Part shown: in pieces, positions 44,896-53,568 of the stretch
How positions within the stretch are numbered: position 1 is the first letter of the stretch
Layout: every line of letters starts with the position of its first letter
From: DASXUG01 sp036504995
GTDB taxonomy: Bacteria > Pseudomonadota > Gammaproteobacteria > Burkholderiales > Methylophilaceae
Assembly (NCBI GenBank): GCA_036504995.1
Contig: DASXUG010000011.1
Location: 62,001-126,000 of the forward strand
DNA length: 64,000 bases
Reading direction: 5' to 3'
The notes under the pieces: generated by a model
What the model saw: the letters and a program-made list of their open reading frames with translations, nothing else
What the model was told of the DNA's origin: nothing
Database searches by the model: none
Program-made: the position numbers and the translations under genes

Positions 44896-46029
44896 ATGCC
44901 TCAATTCCGCGCTTTAACAGCACAGATAGTACTCACGTTGATGTTGTCAGTGACAACTTATGTTTATGCCGATGACCTTAAAGATATTGCGCAACAAGCC
45001 AACCAAGGTCAGCAAGATGCGGCGCTTGATCGTATTAATGCCCACTTGGCTGCCAATCCTAAAGATGTGCAGGCCATGTTTATGCGCGCGGTCATTTTGG
45101 CAGAACAAAATCATCGTGATGATGCGGTTAAGGCTTTCACTGAGATTACTGAGAAATATCCAACTTTGCCTGAGCCCTATAATAATTTGGCGGTGATTTA
45201 TGCCGATCAGGGCCAGTATGACAAAGCAAGAAAAGCCTTAGAAAGTGCTATCAAAACTAACCCAAGTTACGCTACGGCACATGAAAACTTAGGTGATATC
45301 TATGCCAAAATGGCTTCAGAGGCCTATGGAAAGGCCTTGCAGTTAGACGGTGCAAATACGCGTGCACAAAGCAAATTGTCGCTTATTCGTGATTTGTTCA
45401 GTACAGGTAAACCAGCTTTATTGGCAAATCGCACGGCGCAACCTAAAGAGCCAGCAAAACCTGTCAGCAGCGCAAATGTTGCGATCAAGCCGATTGAACC
45501 AGCGAAGCCAGTGGATAACACCAAGGTTGCAGATAACACAAGCAACACCAATATAAACCCTGTCAAACCTGTTGATTCGGCAAAACCAATAGCTAAGCCA
45601 GTTGAAACTGCAAAACCTATTGAGCCTAAACCTCAGGAAACTAAAGTGGCTGAAATTGCCAAGCCAGAAAAAGCATCGACCCGCTCGAATCAAGAGTCTG
45701 ATATTAGCAATGCCGTCAACCAATGGGCTAAGGCTTGGTCGAATAAGAAAGTGGATAGCTATTTAGCCGCTTATGCCGACTCTTTTAAAGTGCCTGATGG
45801 GCTATCACGTAAAGAGTGGGAAAGCACACGCCGCAACCGTATCGACAAACCTGAAAATATTAGTGTTGAGGTATCTAAACTCAATATTAAAATGATTGAT
45901 GATACCCATGCGCAGGCAAGCTTTAAACAAAGCTACAACTCAGGTAGCTTGTCAAAACGTACTTCTAAGGTGTTAAATATGAAGCGCGTTGGTGATAAGT
46001 GGTTAATTGAGCAAGAGGCAGCGAATTAA
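44896..46029 (+). CDS. Exported TPR protein with Lys/Pro linker and NTF2-like C-terminal domain
   Basis: A 377-residue protein from ATG 44896. It has a signal peptide ending TYVYADD, then about four tetratricopeptide repeats (residues 25-165, including EPYNNLAVIYADQGQYDKAR and ATAHENLGDIYAKMASEAY). A low-complexity linker of repeated KPV/AKPIE/KP units covers about 175-270, and a C-terminal NTF2/SnoaL-like domain begins AVNQWAKAWSNKKVDSYLAA. The last domain recurs in the L,D-transpeptidase next door, so the two probably act together at the cell wall. A TTG at 44875 is a less likely start. Confidence 0.83.
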   Translation: MPQFRALTAQIVLTLMLSVTTYVYADDLKDIAQQANQGQQDAALDRINAHLAANPKDVQAMFMRAVILAEQNHRDDAVKAFTEITEKYPTLPEPYNNLAVIYADQGQYDKARKALESAIKTNPSYATAHENLGDIYAKMASEAYGKALQLDGANTRAQSKLSLIRDLFSTGKPALLANRTAQPKEPAKPVSSANVAIKPIEPAKPVDNTKVADNTSNTNINPVKPVDSAKPIAKPVETAKPIEPKPQETKVAEIAKPEKASTRSNQESDISNAVNQWAKAWSNKKVDSYLAAYADSFKVPDGLSRKEWESTRRNRIDKPENISVEVSKLNIKMIDDTHAQASFKQSYNSGSLSKRTSKVLNMKRVGDKWLIEQEAAN

Positions 46030-46096
46030 GTTTAAATTGTTCTAATTTGCGCGTATTTTTGCCAAATGTAACTCACTGTGTGCTAATCAAGATTTT

Positions 46097-47332
46097 ATGA
46101 AGTTTATTATTATGTCGATGTTTAAATCTGCTTGTATCATAAGCGCTGTATCAGCATTATCTGCGCCTGTGACGTTTGCCGCAGCGCAAGTGGATGTGAT
46201 TTACAGCCATGCTTCGACAGTGAAGTTTAGTACCCACCAGACTGAAGATTTGTTAGTAAAAAGCTTACTGCAAATTACGCGTGGGCAGTTACAGCAAGCG
46301 GCTGAAAGCATAGACCAAGTGCTTAAAATTGCGCCCAATTTTAAATTAGCTCAGCTGGTGCGTGGAGATTTACTGATGGCACAGGCGCATCAGTTTCAAA
46401 CATTCGGAAGTGTTGCGGTGAATGCTCCTCAGAATGTGGCGGATTTCCGTGAAGAAGCACGTAAGCGCATTGAGCATTATTTTTCACAACAAAAGAACGA
46501 TAGTCTGCCAGAACCTTTGTGGCAGATGGATGTACAGCAACAATATGCGATTGTTGTAGATGCCGATAATTCGCGCTTATATCTTTATCGCAATGAAAAT
46601 GGCGTGCCAAGTTATGTGGCTGATTTTTATACCACCATTGGTAAGAATGGCATTGAAAAACATACCGAGGGCGATAAACGCACCCCATTGGGCGTTTATT
46701 TTACCGGTGCTAAGCTTACCAAGAAGTTAGCAGATATTTATGGCGATGCTGCTTACCCATTAAGCTATCCCAACGAATGGGATAGACGTCAAGGGAAAAC
46801 TGGTTCTGGAATATGGGTGCATGGCACACCGCAAGATACCTATAGCCGCCCGCCGAATGCCAGTGATGGATGTGTGGTGGTATCTAATCCAGATTTGGAT
46901 TCCATGGCTCCTGTATTGGAAAAAGGCAATGTGCCTGTCATTATTGCGCAGAATTTGCGCTGGGTCAGTCCGCAAGCCTTGTTGTCTAAAAAGACGGATG
47001 TGTTAAGTGCTATAGAGGCGTGGCGTAAAGATTGGCAGTCGCAAAATACCGATACCTATTTAAGTCACTACTCTCAGCAGTTTGCGTCAAATGATATGAC
47101 TTTTGCACAATGGGCGAATGAAAAACGCCGTATACAGGCTAGCAAGCCTAAGGTGGATATTAAACTATCGAATGTGAGTGTTTTTAATTACCCCAACAAT
47201 GGCAAGCCTATGGTTGTGGTAACGTTTAACCAGTCATTTAAAAATAATTTGCTAGATAGTCAAATGCGCAAACGCCAATACTGGGTACAAGAAAGTCAGG
47301 GTTGGAAAATTATTTATGAGGGACCAGTGTAA
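46097..47332 (+). CDS. L,D-transpeptidase (YkuD) with NTF2-like C-terminal domain
   Basis: Exported peptidoglycan cross-linking enzyme of 411 residues. It has a signal peptide (SAVSALSAPVTFAAAQ), a TPR-like helical region to about 130, and a YkuD catalytic domain beginning YAIVVDADNSRLYLYRNE. Active-site residues are in GIWVHGTPQDTYSRPPNASD followed by GCVVVSNPDLDS, where the Cys is the nucleophile. The C-terminal domain from about 308 (AIEAWRKDWQSQNTDTYLSH) repeats that of the preceding TPR protein. ATG 46112 is an alternative start. Confidence 0.9.
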   Translation: MKFIIMSMFKSACIISAVSALSAPVTFAAAQVDVIYSHASTVKFSTHQTEDLLVKSLLQITRGQLQQAAESIDQVLKIAPNFKLAQLVRGDLLMAQAHQFQTFGSVAVNAPQNVADFREEARKRIEHYFSQQKNDSLPEPLWQMDVQQQYAIVVDADNSRLYLYRNENGVPSYVADFYTTIGKNGIEKHTEGDKRTPLGVYFTGAKLTKKLADIYGDAAYPLSYPNEWDRRQGKTGSGIWVHGTPQDTYSRPPNASDGCVVVSNPDLDSMAPVLEKGNVPVIIAQNLRWVSPQALLSKKTDVLSAIEAWRKDWQSQNTDTYLSHYSQQFASNDMTFAQWANEKRRIQASKPKVDIKLSNVSVFNYPNNGKPMVVVTFNQSFKNNLLDSQMRKRQYWVQESQGWKIIYEGPV

Positions 47333-47388
47333 GTCTTCACTGGTTTGTTTAATGCTACATTTAAAACTATTATTAAGAGGAACACTCC

Positions 47389-47880
47389 GTGGTTAAATTA
47401 CATACAAATTTTGGTGAGATTACTTTAGAACTGGATGCCGAGAAAGCACCTAAAACCGTGGCGAATTTCATGCACTATGTTGAAACTAATTTTTTCGACA
47501 ACTTGATTTTTCATCGTGTGATTGATGGCTTTATGATTCAAGGTGGTGGCTTTGATACTGATATGAAACAAAAATCAGCGGGTGACAACGTTGAAAATGA
47601 AGCTAACAATGGCCTCAAAAATGACAAGTACACCATTGCCATGGCGCGTACCCCGAACCCACACTCAGCAAGCAGTCAGTTTTTTATCAACGTTGCTGAT
47701 AACGACTTCTTAAACTTTACTGCACCAACCTCACAAGGCTGGGGCTATTGCGTGTTTGGTAAAGTTGTTGCAGGTACAGAAGTGATTGATAAAATTGCTA
47801 AGGTAAAAACAGGCAATCGTAATGGTCATCAGGATGTACCTGTCGAGTCTGTGATTATTCAACGTGCTGAAGTTTGCTAG
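47389..47880 (+). CDS. ppiB: Peptidyl-prolyl cis-trans isomerase, cyclophilin type
   Basis: Cytoplasmic cyclophilin of 163 residues with no signal peptide, catalysing proline isomerisation in folding. Conserved residues are LIFHRVIDGFMIQGGGF (with the catalytic Arg), MARTPNPHSASSQFFINVAD and VFGKVVAGTEVIDKIA. The start is a GTG with AAGAGGAA seven bases upstream, so it begins MVKLHTNFGEITLEL as in the family. A 43-base gap leads to lpxH. Confidence 0.96.
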   Translation: MVKLHTNFGEITLELDAEKAPKTVANFMHYVETNFFDNLIFHRVIDGFMIQGGGFDTDMKQKSAGDNVENEANNGLKNDKYTIAMARTPNPHSASSQFFINVADNDFLNFTAPTSQGWGYCVFGKVVAGTEVIDKIAKVKTGNRNGHQDVPVESVIIQRAEVC

Positions 47881-47923
47881 TCGCTAACTTAAGGCGCTCC
47901 AATTTTAAAACTAAGGATTAGGC

Positions 47924-48670
47924 ATGAGTACGGTTAGAAATGTGCAAGCCCATAGCTTGTTCATTTCCGACTTGCACCTATGTCAATCTCGACCGTTAAT
48001 TCAAGTACAATTTCTTGCGTTTTTGCAAGATGCGGCAAGGCAGGCAGAGTCCCTTTTTATCCTCGGTGATTTATTTGAGTATTGGGCGGGAGATGACGAT
48101 CTGTCTGACCCGTTTAATCGCACTGTCATTGCTGCTTTACGTGAACTCACCCATGCAGGGGTTTCCCTGTTTTTAATCCATGGTAACCGCGATTTTTTAT
48201 TGTCAGATGCCTTTGCACAGGCGACTGGCGCGCAGCGCCTAGATGACCCAAGTGTGCTAGAGTTATATGGGCGACGCGTACTGCTTGGCCATGGTGATAT
48301 TTGGTGTACCGATGATGTTGCCTACCAAGCGTTTCGCCAGCAAGTGCGCGACCCAGTCTGGCAGACGCAATTTTTAAGTCAGCCATTGGCTGCGCGTAAG
48401 GCGCAAATCGAAGCCTTGCGCTTGCGTAGTGAAAGTGAAAAATCCCAGAAATCCATGGCAATTATGGACGTAAATCCTCAAGCCATTGAGGTACTTTTTC
48501 GCGATTTTGACTATCCCCCACTAATGATACACGGCCACACACACCGCCCAGCCAAGCACCTGTTACAGGTGGATGGGCATGCTTGTGAGCGTTGGGTATT
48601 GGGCGATTGGTATGAGCAAGGCAGTTGCTTACGTTTGGATGCAAGCGGCTGTAGTCAGGTTAAGTTATAA
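47924..48670 (+). CDS. lpxH: UDP-2,3-diacylglucosamine diphosphatase
   Basis: Peripheral inner-membrane metallophosphoesterase that makes lipid X in lipid A synthesis. The 248-residue protein carries the full set of metal motifs: SLFISDLHLCQSRP, LGDLFEYWAGDD, IHGNRDFLLSD, LLGHGDIWCTDD and MIHGHTHRPAKH. Its order after ppiB is common in betaproteobacteria. AAGGATTAG lies upstream of the ATG. It converges with nusB. Confidence 0.96.
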   Translation: MSTVRNVQAHSLFISDLHLCQSRPLIQVQFLAFLQDAARQAESLFILGDLFEYWAGDDDLSDPFNRTVIAALRELTHAGVSLFLIHGNRDFLLSDAFAQATGAQRLDDPSVLELYGRRVLLGHGDIWCTDDVAYQAFRQQVRDPVWQTQFLSQPLAARKAQIEALRLRSESEKSQKSMAIMDVNPQAIEVLFRDFDYPPLMIHGHTHRPAKHLLQVDGHACERWVLGDWYEQGSCLRLDASGCSQVKL

Positions 48671-48715
48671 CGGCTGAGTGGGATTAACAGGCCTCTTCGA
48701 CTGTTAGGTTGTAAT

Positions 48716-49186
48716 TTACTTAGTTTTGCCAGATTGCCCAAACTCCTGAGGGCGTACACTTTCTGCAATTTTATCCAATACGCCATTGACGTATTTATGG
48801 CCATCGGTGCCGCCGTAGATTTTAGCCAGTTCAACACCTTCGTTAATCGCCACACGGTAAGGAATGCTTGCATCGTGAATCAACTCAAAAGAGGAAATGC
48901 ATAACACGGCATGTTCGATCGGGCTAAGTTCGTTCATCGGGCGGTCAATAAACCCAGCAATTTGAGCATCTAACTCGGGGATGTAGTTGTACACCCCTGT
49001 AGTCAATTTTCTGAAATACGCTTCGTCCGCATGGAAAAATTCAGGGTCATCCACCGCGTTGCTAAGCAATTTAGGCAGCTCTGATGGGCTAATTAAATGT
49101 TGGTATATCGCTTTAAGGCTCAGTTCGCGGGATTTTCGGCGATTTTTACTGGGTCTTTTGCTGGTTTTTTTTGTGGTATCGGTCAT
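48716..49186 (-). CDS. nusB: Transcription antitermination protein NusB
   Basis: RNA-binding factor of rRNA antitermination, acting with NusE/S10. The 156-residue protein has a basic N-terminal extension (KKTSKRPSKNRRKSRELSL) followed by the all-helical NusB fold: KAIYQHLISPSELP, DAQIAGFIDRPMNELSPIEH and VAINEGVELAKIYGGTDGHK with YVNGVLDKIAE. It starts 7 bases after ribH, the standard ribH-nusB pairing. Confidence 0.96.
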   Translation of the reverse strand: MTDTTKKTSKRPSKNRRKSRELSLKAIYQHLISPSELPKLLSNAVDDPEFFHADEAYFRKLTTGVYNYIPELDAQIAGFIDRPMNELSPIEHAVLCISSFELIHDASIPYRVAINEGVELAKIYGGTDGHKYVNGVLDKIAESVRPQEFGQSGKTK

Positions 49187-49193
49187 GGCTCGC

Positions 49194-49643
49194 TTACAGT
49201 TGGTTTAGTAAATTAACCATTTCAATTGCTACAGATGCTGCTTCAGCACCTTTAACTGACATGCGCTCTTCCGCTTGTTCGTCGTTTTGTGTAGTTAAAA
49301 TGGCATTGGCGATTGGAATGCCACTATTGAGTTGCACGTCTGAAATGCCGCGGGCAGATTCATTGCACACCACTTCAAAGTGGTAAGTTTCGCCACGAAT
49401 AATGGCACCAAGTGCGATTAAGGCATCATAATTATCTGAGTTTGCCATGGTCTGTAGGACGAGCGGGGTTTCTAACGCGCCAGGAACGGTTGCCAAGGTA
49501 ATGTCGTTGGCGGCAACGCCTAGTTTGATAAGCTCAGCTTCACAGGCCGCTAATAAGCCATCACCAATATTGCTGTTAAATCGTGAAAGCACAATGCCTA
49601 TGCGTAGGCCATTGCCGTTAAGATTAATGTCGATTTTTTTCAA
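49194..49643 (-). CDS. ribH: 6,7-dimethyl-8-ribityllumazine synthase
   Basis: Penultimate enzyme of riboflavin synthesis, forming icosahedral or pentameric assemblies. The 149-residue protein shows IGIVLSRFNSNIGDGLLAAC, the loop ATVPGALETPLVLQTMA, GAIIRGETYHFEVVCNESAR with the catalytic His, and PIANAILTTQNDEQAEER. It is the first gene of a leftward unit with nusB. No FMN riboswitch is seen in the 280-base upstream gap shared with phoB. Confidence 0.96.
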   Translation of the reverse strand: MKKIDINLNGNGLRIGIVLSRFNSNIGDGLLAACEAELIKLGVAANDITLATVPGALETPLVLQTMANSDNYDALIALGAIIRGETYHFEVVCNESARGISDVQLNSGIPIANAILTTQNDEQAEERMSVKGAEAASVAIEMVNLLNQL

Positions 49644-49850
49644 AGCTATTCCTTAAATATAAGCCTTAATAAAGGGTTTTTGCCAAGTTCTGAGGTGCGT
49701 ACATAGTCTGAATGGCAGATATACTTATATTCTAACATAGGACGACCTATGCGTTGCTTCATCAAACAAAAGCAATTTGCATTCATGTATTTATTTGCGT
49801 TTGATCAGATGTTAGTTGGTTAAAATAAGCGTATATTCTTTCTTAATTTT

Positions 49851-49878
49851 TGTCATCACACTGTCACATTAACGTCAT
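49851..49878 (+). promoter_or_regulatory. Pho box upstream of phoB
   Basis: Three direct half-sites with an 11-base period, TGTCAT at 49851, TGTCAC at 49862 and CGTCAT at 49873. The E. coli Pho box consists of CTGTCAT-like 7-mers spaced 11 bases, so this fits PhoB autoregulation. The last half-site ends 47 bases before the phoB ATG. Confidence 0.75.
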
Positions 49879-49924
49879 ATAGTGCCGCAGTGTTGTGATA
49901 ACCTTTGATAAAGAGAGCCTTTAA

Positions 49925-50611
49925 ATGCCAGCCAATATCCTTGTTGTTGAAGACGAACCAGCGATTCAAGAATTGCTCGCGCTCAACCTCACGCAAGCAG
50001 GACATAATGCGATTCGTGCTTTAAGCGTTGAACAAGCGCAATTGCTGATTCGCGAAACATTACCTGATTTAATCATTTTAGACTGGATGCTGCCAGGCAT
50101 GAGCGGCATTGAGTACGCGCGTAAACTTAAAACCGACGACGTGACAAAAGCAATTCCTATCATTATGTTGACAGCACGTGGCGAAGAAACCGATAAAGTG
50201 CGTGGTTTAGAAGTCGGTGCAGATGATTATGTGACTAAGCCTTTTAGCCCACGTGAATTAAATGCTCGTATCAAGGCTGTATTACGTCGTCGCGCTCCGC
50301 AGATGACAGATGACCCAATAGAAGCGAGTGGCTTGCGTTTAGATCCAACGACGCATCGCGTAACAGGTAACGGTGCATCATTGGAGCTAGGTCCAACAGA
50401 ATTTCGCTTGTTGCATTACTTAATGTCTAATCCAGAGCGTGTACATTCTCGTAGCCAAGTGCTTGACCGCGTTTGGGGTGACCGTGTGTTTGTAGAAGAT
50501 CGTACGGTAGACGTGCATATTCGTCGCTTACGCTTGGCACTTGCAGACTCAGGCCATGAAGATTTAATTCAAACTGTGCGCGGAGTTGGCTACCGTTTCT
50601 CAGCACAGTAG
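49925..50611 (+). CDS. phoB: Phosphate regulon response regulator PhoB
   Basis: OmpR-type response regulator of 228 residues. The receiver domain has the phospho-acceptor Asp in LIILDWMLPGMSG, with acidic pair EDEP near the start and the switch Lys in YVTKPFSPREL. The winged-helix DNA-binding domain follows (GPTEFRLLHYLMSNPERVHS, VDVHIRRLRLAL, VRGVGYRF). The PhoB assignment rests on sequence, the Pho box upstream and the downstream phoR. No pst or phoU genes lie in the window. Confidence 0.95.
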   Translation: MPANILVVEDEPAIQELLALNLTQAGHNAIRALSVEQAQLLIRETLPDLIILDWMLPGMSGIEYARKLKTDDVTKAIPIIMLTARGEETDKVRGLEVGADDYVTKPFSPRELNARIKAVLRRRAPQMTDDPIEASGLRLDPTTHRVTGNGASLELGPTEFRLLHYLMSNPERVHSRSQVLDRVWGDRVFVEDRTVDVHIRRLRLALADSGHEDLIQTVRGVGYRFSAQ

Positions 50612-50651
50612 CTCATAATAAGCACCTTGTTAGTTTAGGGTTGGCACAAGC

Positions 50652-51986
50652 GTGCAAGATATTCGACAAACTGTTTTTTGGTACTTGATGTTACTAGTGG
50701 TGATTTGCCTGATTGTTTGGGCAAAGTTCACCGCTGTCATTGCCATGGCTGTATTTTCCACAGCCATCATCCTGTATCTTTTCAAACATATTTTCTGGCT
50801 GCAAAAGTTACTTGTTTGGCTTAAGAAGCCAGAGTTAGAGGCTTTGCCTGCAGGTACAGGAGTTTGGGAAGATGTGTTTAGTGGCTTATATCATTACCAA
50901 CGCCGTCACCAACGCAATCAGGCTCAGCTAAACTCAACCCTAGATCGCTTTATGCATGCCGCCAGCGCATTGCCAGATGGCGTAGTACTGCTCAATATAC
51001 AACATCATATTGAGTGGTGTAACGCGCCAGCCGAAAAACTGCTCGGACTCTCCCTGCTTAAAGACATGGGGCAGCGTATCGTCTATTTAATTCGGCATGT
51101 AGATTTTGTCGATTATTTGCAAGAGTGTGGTTCAACTGAACCAATTAAACTCAGGTCCTGGATCAATTCAGACATTGTTTTAGAAATTCAGTTGGTTTCA
51201 TTTGGTAGCAATCAAAAACTACTGATTGCACGCGATGTTAGTCAAGTAGAAAAACTCGAGCATATGCGCCGAGACTTTATCGCTAATGTATCCCATGAGC
51301 TGCGCACACCTTTAACGGTGGTGGGCGGCTTTTTAGAAACGCTGACAGATATGGAAGATGCAGTGCCAGAGCATCTGCGTGGATATTTTGGCATGATGCA
51401 AGATCAAACAGCACGTATGCGTATGCTCATTGAAGATTTGTTAACGTTATCGCAATTAGAGAGCAGTAGTTTGCCACAGCAAGATACGGATGTGGATGTA
51501 CCTGCGCTATTGCATAAGATATTGAGTGAAGCTAATAGCCTAAGCAATGGTCGCCATGAGATTTCACTGAAGACCGAGACTGATGCGCATTTGTCAGGCT
51601 CTTTGCAAGAGCTACATAGTGCGATGGGCAATCTGGTAAGTAATGCGATTCGCTACACCCCAGATGGCGGAGAAATAAACATGACATGGAAAATGCGTGG
51701 TTTAGATGCCGTCTTTAGTGTGCAAGACACAGGCATAGGTATTGAGCAAAAACATATTGATCGTCTGACTGAGCGCTTTTACCGCGTAGACCGCAGCCGC
51801 TCAAGGGAAACCGGCGGTACAGGTCTAGGCTTGTCGATCGTGAAACACATACTGACTCGCCATCAAGGCCGACTTGAGGTGGAGAGTGAGCATGGAGCAG
51901 GCAGTGTTTTTTCAGCGGTGTTTTCTGGCGAGCGCGTGGTCAATAAGGACGCAGATAAACCAGCGCAATTGGTTGCGGTGTTTTAA
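50652..51986 (+). CDS. phoR: Phosphate regulon sensor histidine kinase PhoR
   Basis: Membrane-bound sensor kinase of 444 residues starting at a GTG. Two closely spaced hydrophobic segments (about 8-50) have almost no periplasmic loop, typical of PhoR. A PAS-like domain follows (ALPDGVVLLNIQHHIEWCNA), then the DHp H-box FIANVSHELRTPLTVVGG, and the ATPase domain with N box LVSNAIRYTPDGG, VQDTGIGIEQKHI and GGTGLGLSIVKHIL. It is 40 bases after phoB and transcribed with it. Confidence 0.95.
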   Translation: MQDIRQTVFWYLMLLVVICLIVWAKFTAVIAMAVFSTAIILYLFKHIFWLQKLLVWLKKPELEALPAGTGVWEDVFSGLYHYQRRHQRNQAQLNSTLDRFMHAASALPDGVVLLNIQHHIEWCNAPAEKLLGLSLLKDMGQRIVYLIRHVDFVDYLQECGSTEPIKLRSWINSDIVLEIQLVSFGSNQKLLIARDVSQVEKLEHMRRDFIANVSHELRTPLTVVGGFLETLTDMEDAVPEHLRGYFGMMQDQTARMRMLIEDLLTLSQLESSSLPQQDTDVDVPALLHKILSEANSLSNGRHEISLKTETDAHLSGSLQELHSAMGNLVSNAIRYTPDGGEINMTWKMRGLDAVFSVQDTGIGIEQKHIDRLTERFYRVDRSRSRETGGTGLGLSIVKHILTRHQGRLEVESEHGAGSVFSAVFSGERVVNKDADKPAQLVAVF

Positions 51987-52154
51987 ACTTACGCTGATAC
52001 CACTAGGTATTGACTCGTTAAGTTAAGCGTAACACTAAGCTTTTGTCGAGTGCCAAAATAAATGAAAAATGGATATTGATTATTAAGTCATTTTTCAATT
52101 AAAAAAGCATCTAAACCTCACGTATTGCCAGAACATCTGCAAACTTTCGGAATT

Positions 52155-52185
52155 TGTGCCAGGTTAAGTTGCAAAAATTCGAATT
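52155..52185 (+). repeat. Left inverted repeat of a 1.4-kb cassette
   Basis: TGTGCCAGGTT at 52155-52165 runs into TAAGTTGCAAAAATTCGAATT at 52165-52185. The same two elements recur in reverse orientation at 53569-53621 beyond the two genes at 52359 and 53043. In the 372-base gap 51987-52358, the first 160 bases after phoR hold nothing recognisable, then come this repeat and the stem-loops at 52195-52252. Confidence 0.75.
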
Positions 52186-52194
52186 CTACAAATA

Positions 52195-52252
52195 ACCGCT
52201 TATGGCCCTGAGCGGTCTTTCCGGGCCGCTATCAAACATAACTTGATGCGGC
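52195..52252. other. Cluster of overlapping stem-loops inside the left end of the cassette
   Basis: Several alternative stems overlap: ACCGCT (52195) with AGCGGT (52211); GGCCC (52204) with GGGCC (52223); AGCGG (52211) with CCGCT (52226); and GCCGCTATCAA (52225-52235) with TTGATGCGGC (52243-52252) with one bulged base. They cannot all form at once. A recombination site, terminator or leader RNA are all possible. Confidence 0.55.
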
Positions 52253-52358
52253 TGCAAGGAATGTGGATTATTTTTATAAATAGTTAATGAAAATATTGTA
52301 GAGTCTGTTCGGAATGCGCCAAAGTAGTTGCGTAAAGTTTTGGGGACCGTGGAAGTGA

Positions 52359-52880
52359 ATGATGAAGAATTTTTTTTACCTGCATAGCAAAGAATATAAA
52401 GATACAGTGTGCGCTCGTGCTGTCAACCCACATGTGAAGTATATTGAGCAACTCAAGCCCGATGAGGTGATTCCATTTCACTTTGAGATGTCTGGTAAAG
52501 CGAGGGATTTCCAACCGGAAATTAACTGCTTTCCTTTGATGTCAGTTAATTTAAAGCACGTACTTGAAACCGCGAACAATGCGACAGATTTCGTTTGGCA
52601 TCAGGTCACGCTGGTTGTAAATGGACAATCACTTGATTACTATGTCCCTCATTTTTTTCAAATTCCTGATGTAATAGATCGTCAGGCAACCATCTTCGTA
52701 GGTGACTCAAATGATGGCTCGATTATAAGGGCATGCCTGTCGCTAGATAAAGTAGGGGATATGGAATTTTTTCCTATGGATAAATATTATATACGTCTAG
52801 TCATTTCTGAAAGACTTAGGGACGAGTTAAAAAGACAGAAGCTCACTGGGGTAGAGTTCTCTGGGGTGCCGAGGGTGTAA
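52359..52880 (+). CDS. Imm11/DUF1629-like putative immunity protein
   Basis: A 173-residue soluble protein. The C-terminal KYYIRLVISERLRDELKRQK followed by LTGVEFSGV is the pattern I associate with Imm11/DUF1629 proteins, which neutralise polymorphic toxins. The middle contains YYVPHFFQIPDVIDRQATIF. No toxin or secretion gene is adjacent, so it would be an orphan immunity gene. GTGGAAGTG precedes the ATG. It lies inside an inverted-repeat cassette with base use unlike the phoBR genes. The family match was made by eye from a short signature. Confidence 0.55.
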   Translation: MMKNFFYLHSKEYKDTVCARAVNPHVKYIEQLKPDEVIPFHFEMSGKARDFQPEINCFPLMSVNLKHVLETANNATDFVWHQVTLVVNGQSLDYYVPHFFQIPDVIDRQATIFVGDSNDGSIIRACLSLDKVGDMEFFPMDKYYIRLVISERLRDELKRQKLTGVEFSGVPRV

Positions 52881-53042
52881 ATAATTACGCTTAACCAATG
52901 AATTAACTGGTGCGTTCACTTTTTCTGGCTTGGCACCAAGCCTTTTCGATATGCAACTTTGTTTGATCACTCACTAGGCTTTACTGGTAGGTAATAAGAT
53001 GAGTAGGACTTACAGCCAAACCGAAATTGTCTTTAACGCATC

Positions 53043-53435
53043 TTAAGGACTTGTTGGTTGCCATACCACTTCTAAGTCACCATCAACGAATCCAATACCA
53101 ACGCCCTGTTTGGATTTCAATATGGAGGCCTCTTGCAAGGTGTCTAGGCAGTTTTGAACTAAAGTTTTAGTGTTGGTCAAACACTCTTGCCACCGAGAGC
53201 CAGAGAAATTTTTGGGAATTACGATAGATCTGGTTGTTGGCTCCCAAACTTCATCGCATGCCCAATCAAAACTATCTTCATCAAAGTCTGATGCACCAAT
53301 TAATTCAATTCCAAATTTGTACTCGGAGGTTTCTGCATATTCAACTAAATTGAAGCAAAATGCTTCGACCTCAGAGGCGATAGGTTCACGCAGTCCTTTT
53401 AACAGCCAAATCTTAAACTCATTTTCGAAACTCAA
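53043..53435 (-). CDS. Small acidic hypothetical protein in the inverted-repeat cassette
   Basis: A 130-residue soluble acidic protein, transcribed toward the 52359 gene. Notable segments are EVEAFCFNLVEYAETSEYKF, DEDSFDWACDEVWEP and the C-terminal VGIGFVDGDLEVVW. The last resembles the ends of several polymorphic-toxin immunity families, but I cannot name one. Together with the Imm11-like neighbour it suggests a small defence or competition cassette. No toxin is visible. Confidence 0.5.
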   Translation of the reverse strand: MSFENEFKIWLLKGLREPIASEVEAFCFNLVEYAETSEYKFGIELIGASDFDEDSFDWACDEVWEPTTRSIVIPKNFSGSRWQECLTNTKTLVQNCLDTLQEASILKSKQGVGIGFVDGDLEVVWQPTSP

Positions 53436-53568
53436 TTTATAATCCTAACGAAACAAAAAAGTATCTTCGTCCGCATCTTGCCGATAATTCATTTCTACTG
53501 CAAGTGAATGTCTTCTCAGGGCCAATAGCGACAATCTACATCAAAGATTTTAGCCTCTAAAATATTAA

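Noticed and set aside
44755..44904. 50-codon N-terminal extension of cysS
   Set aside because: It is a poorly conserved, intergenic-looking stretch; the family start MLKIYNT is at 44754.
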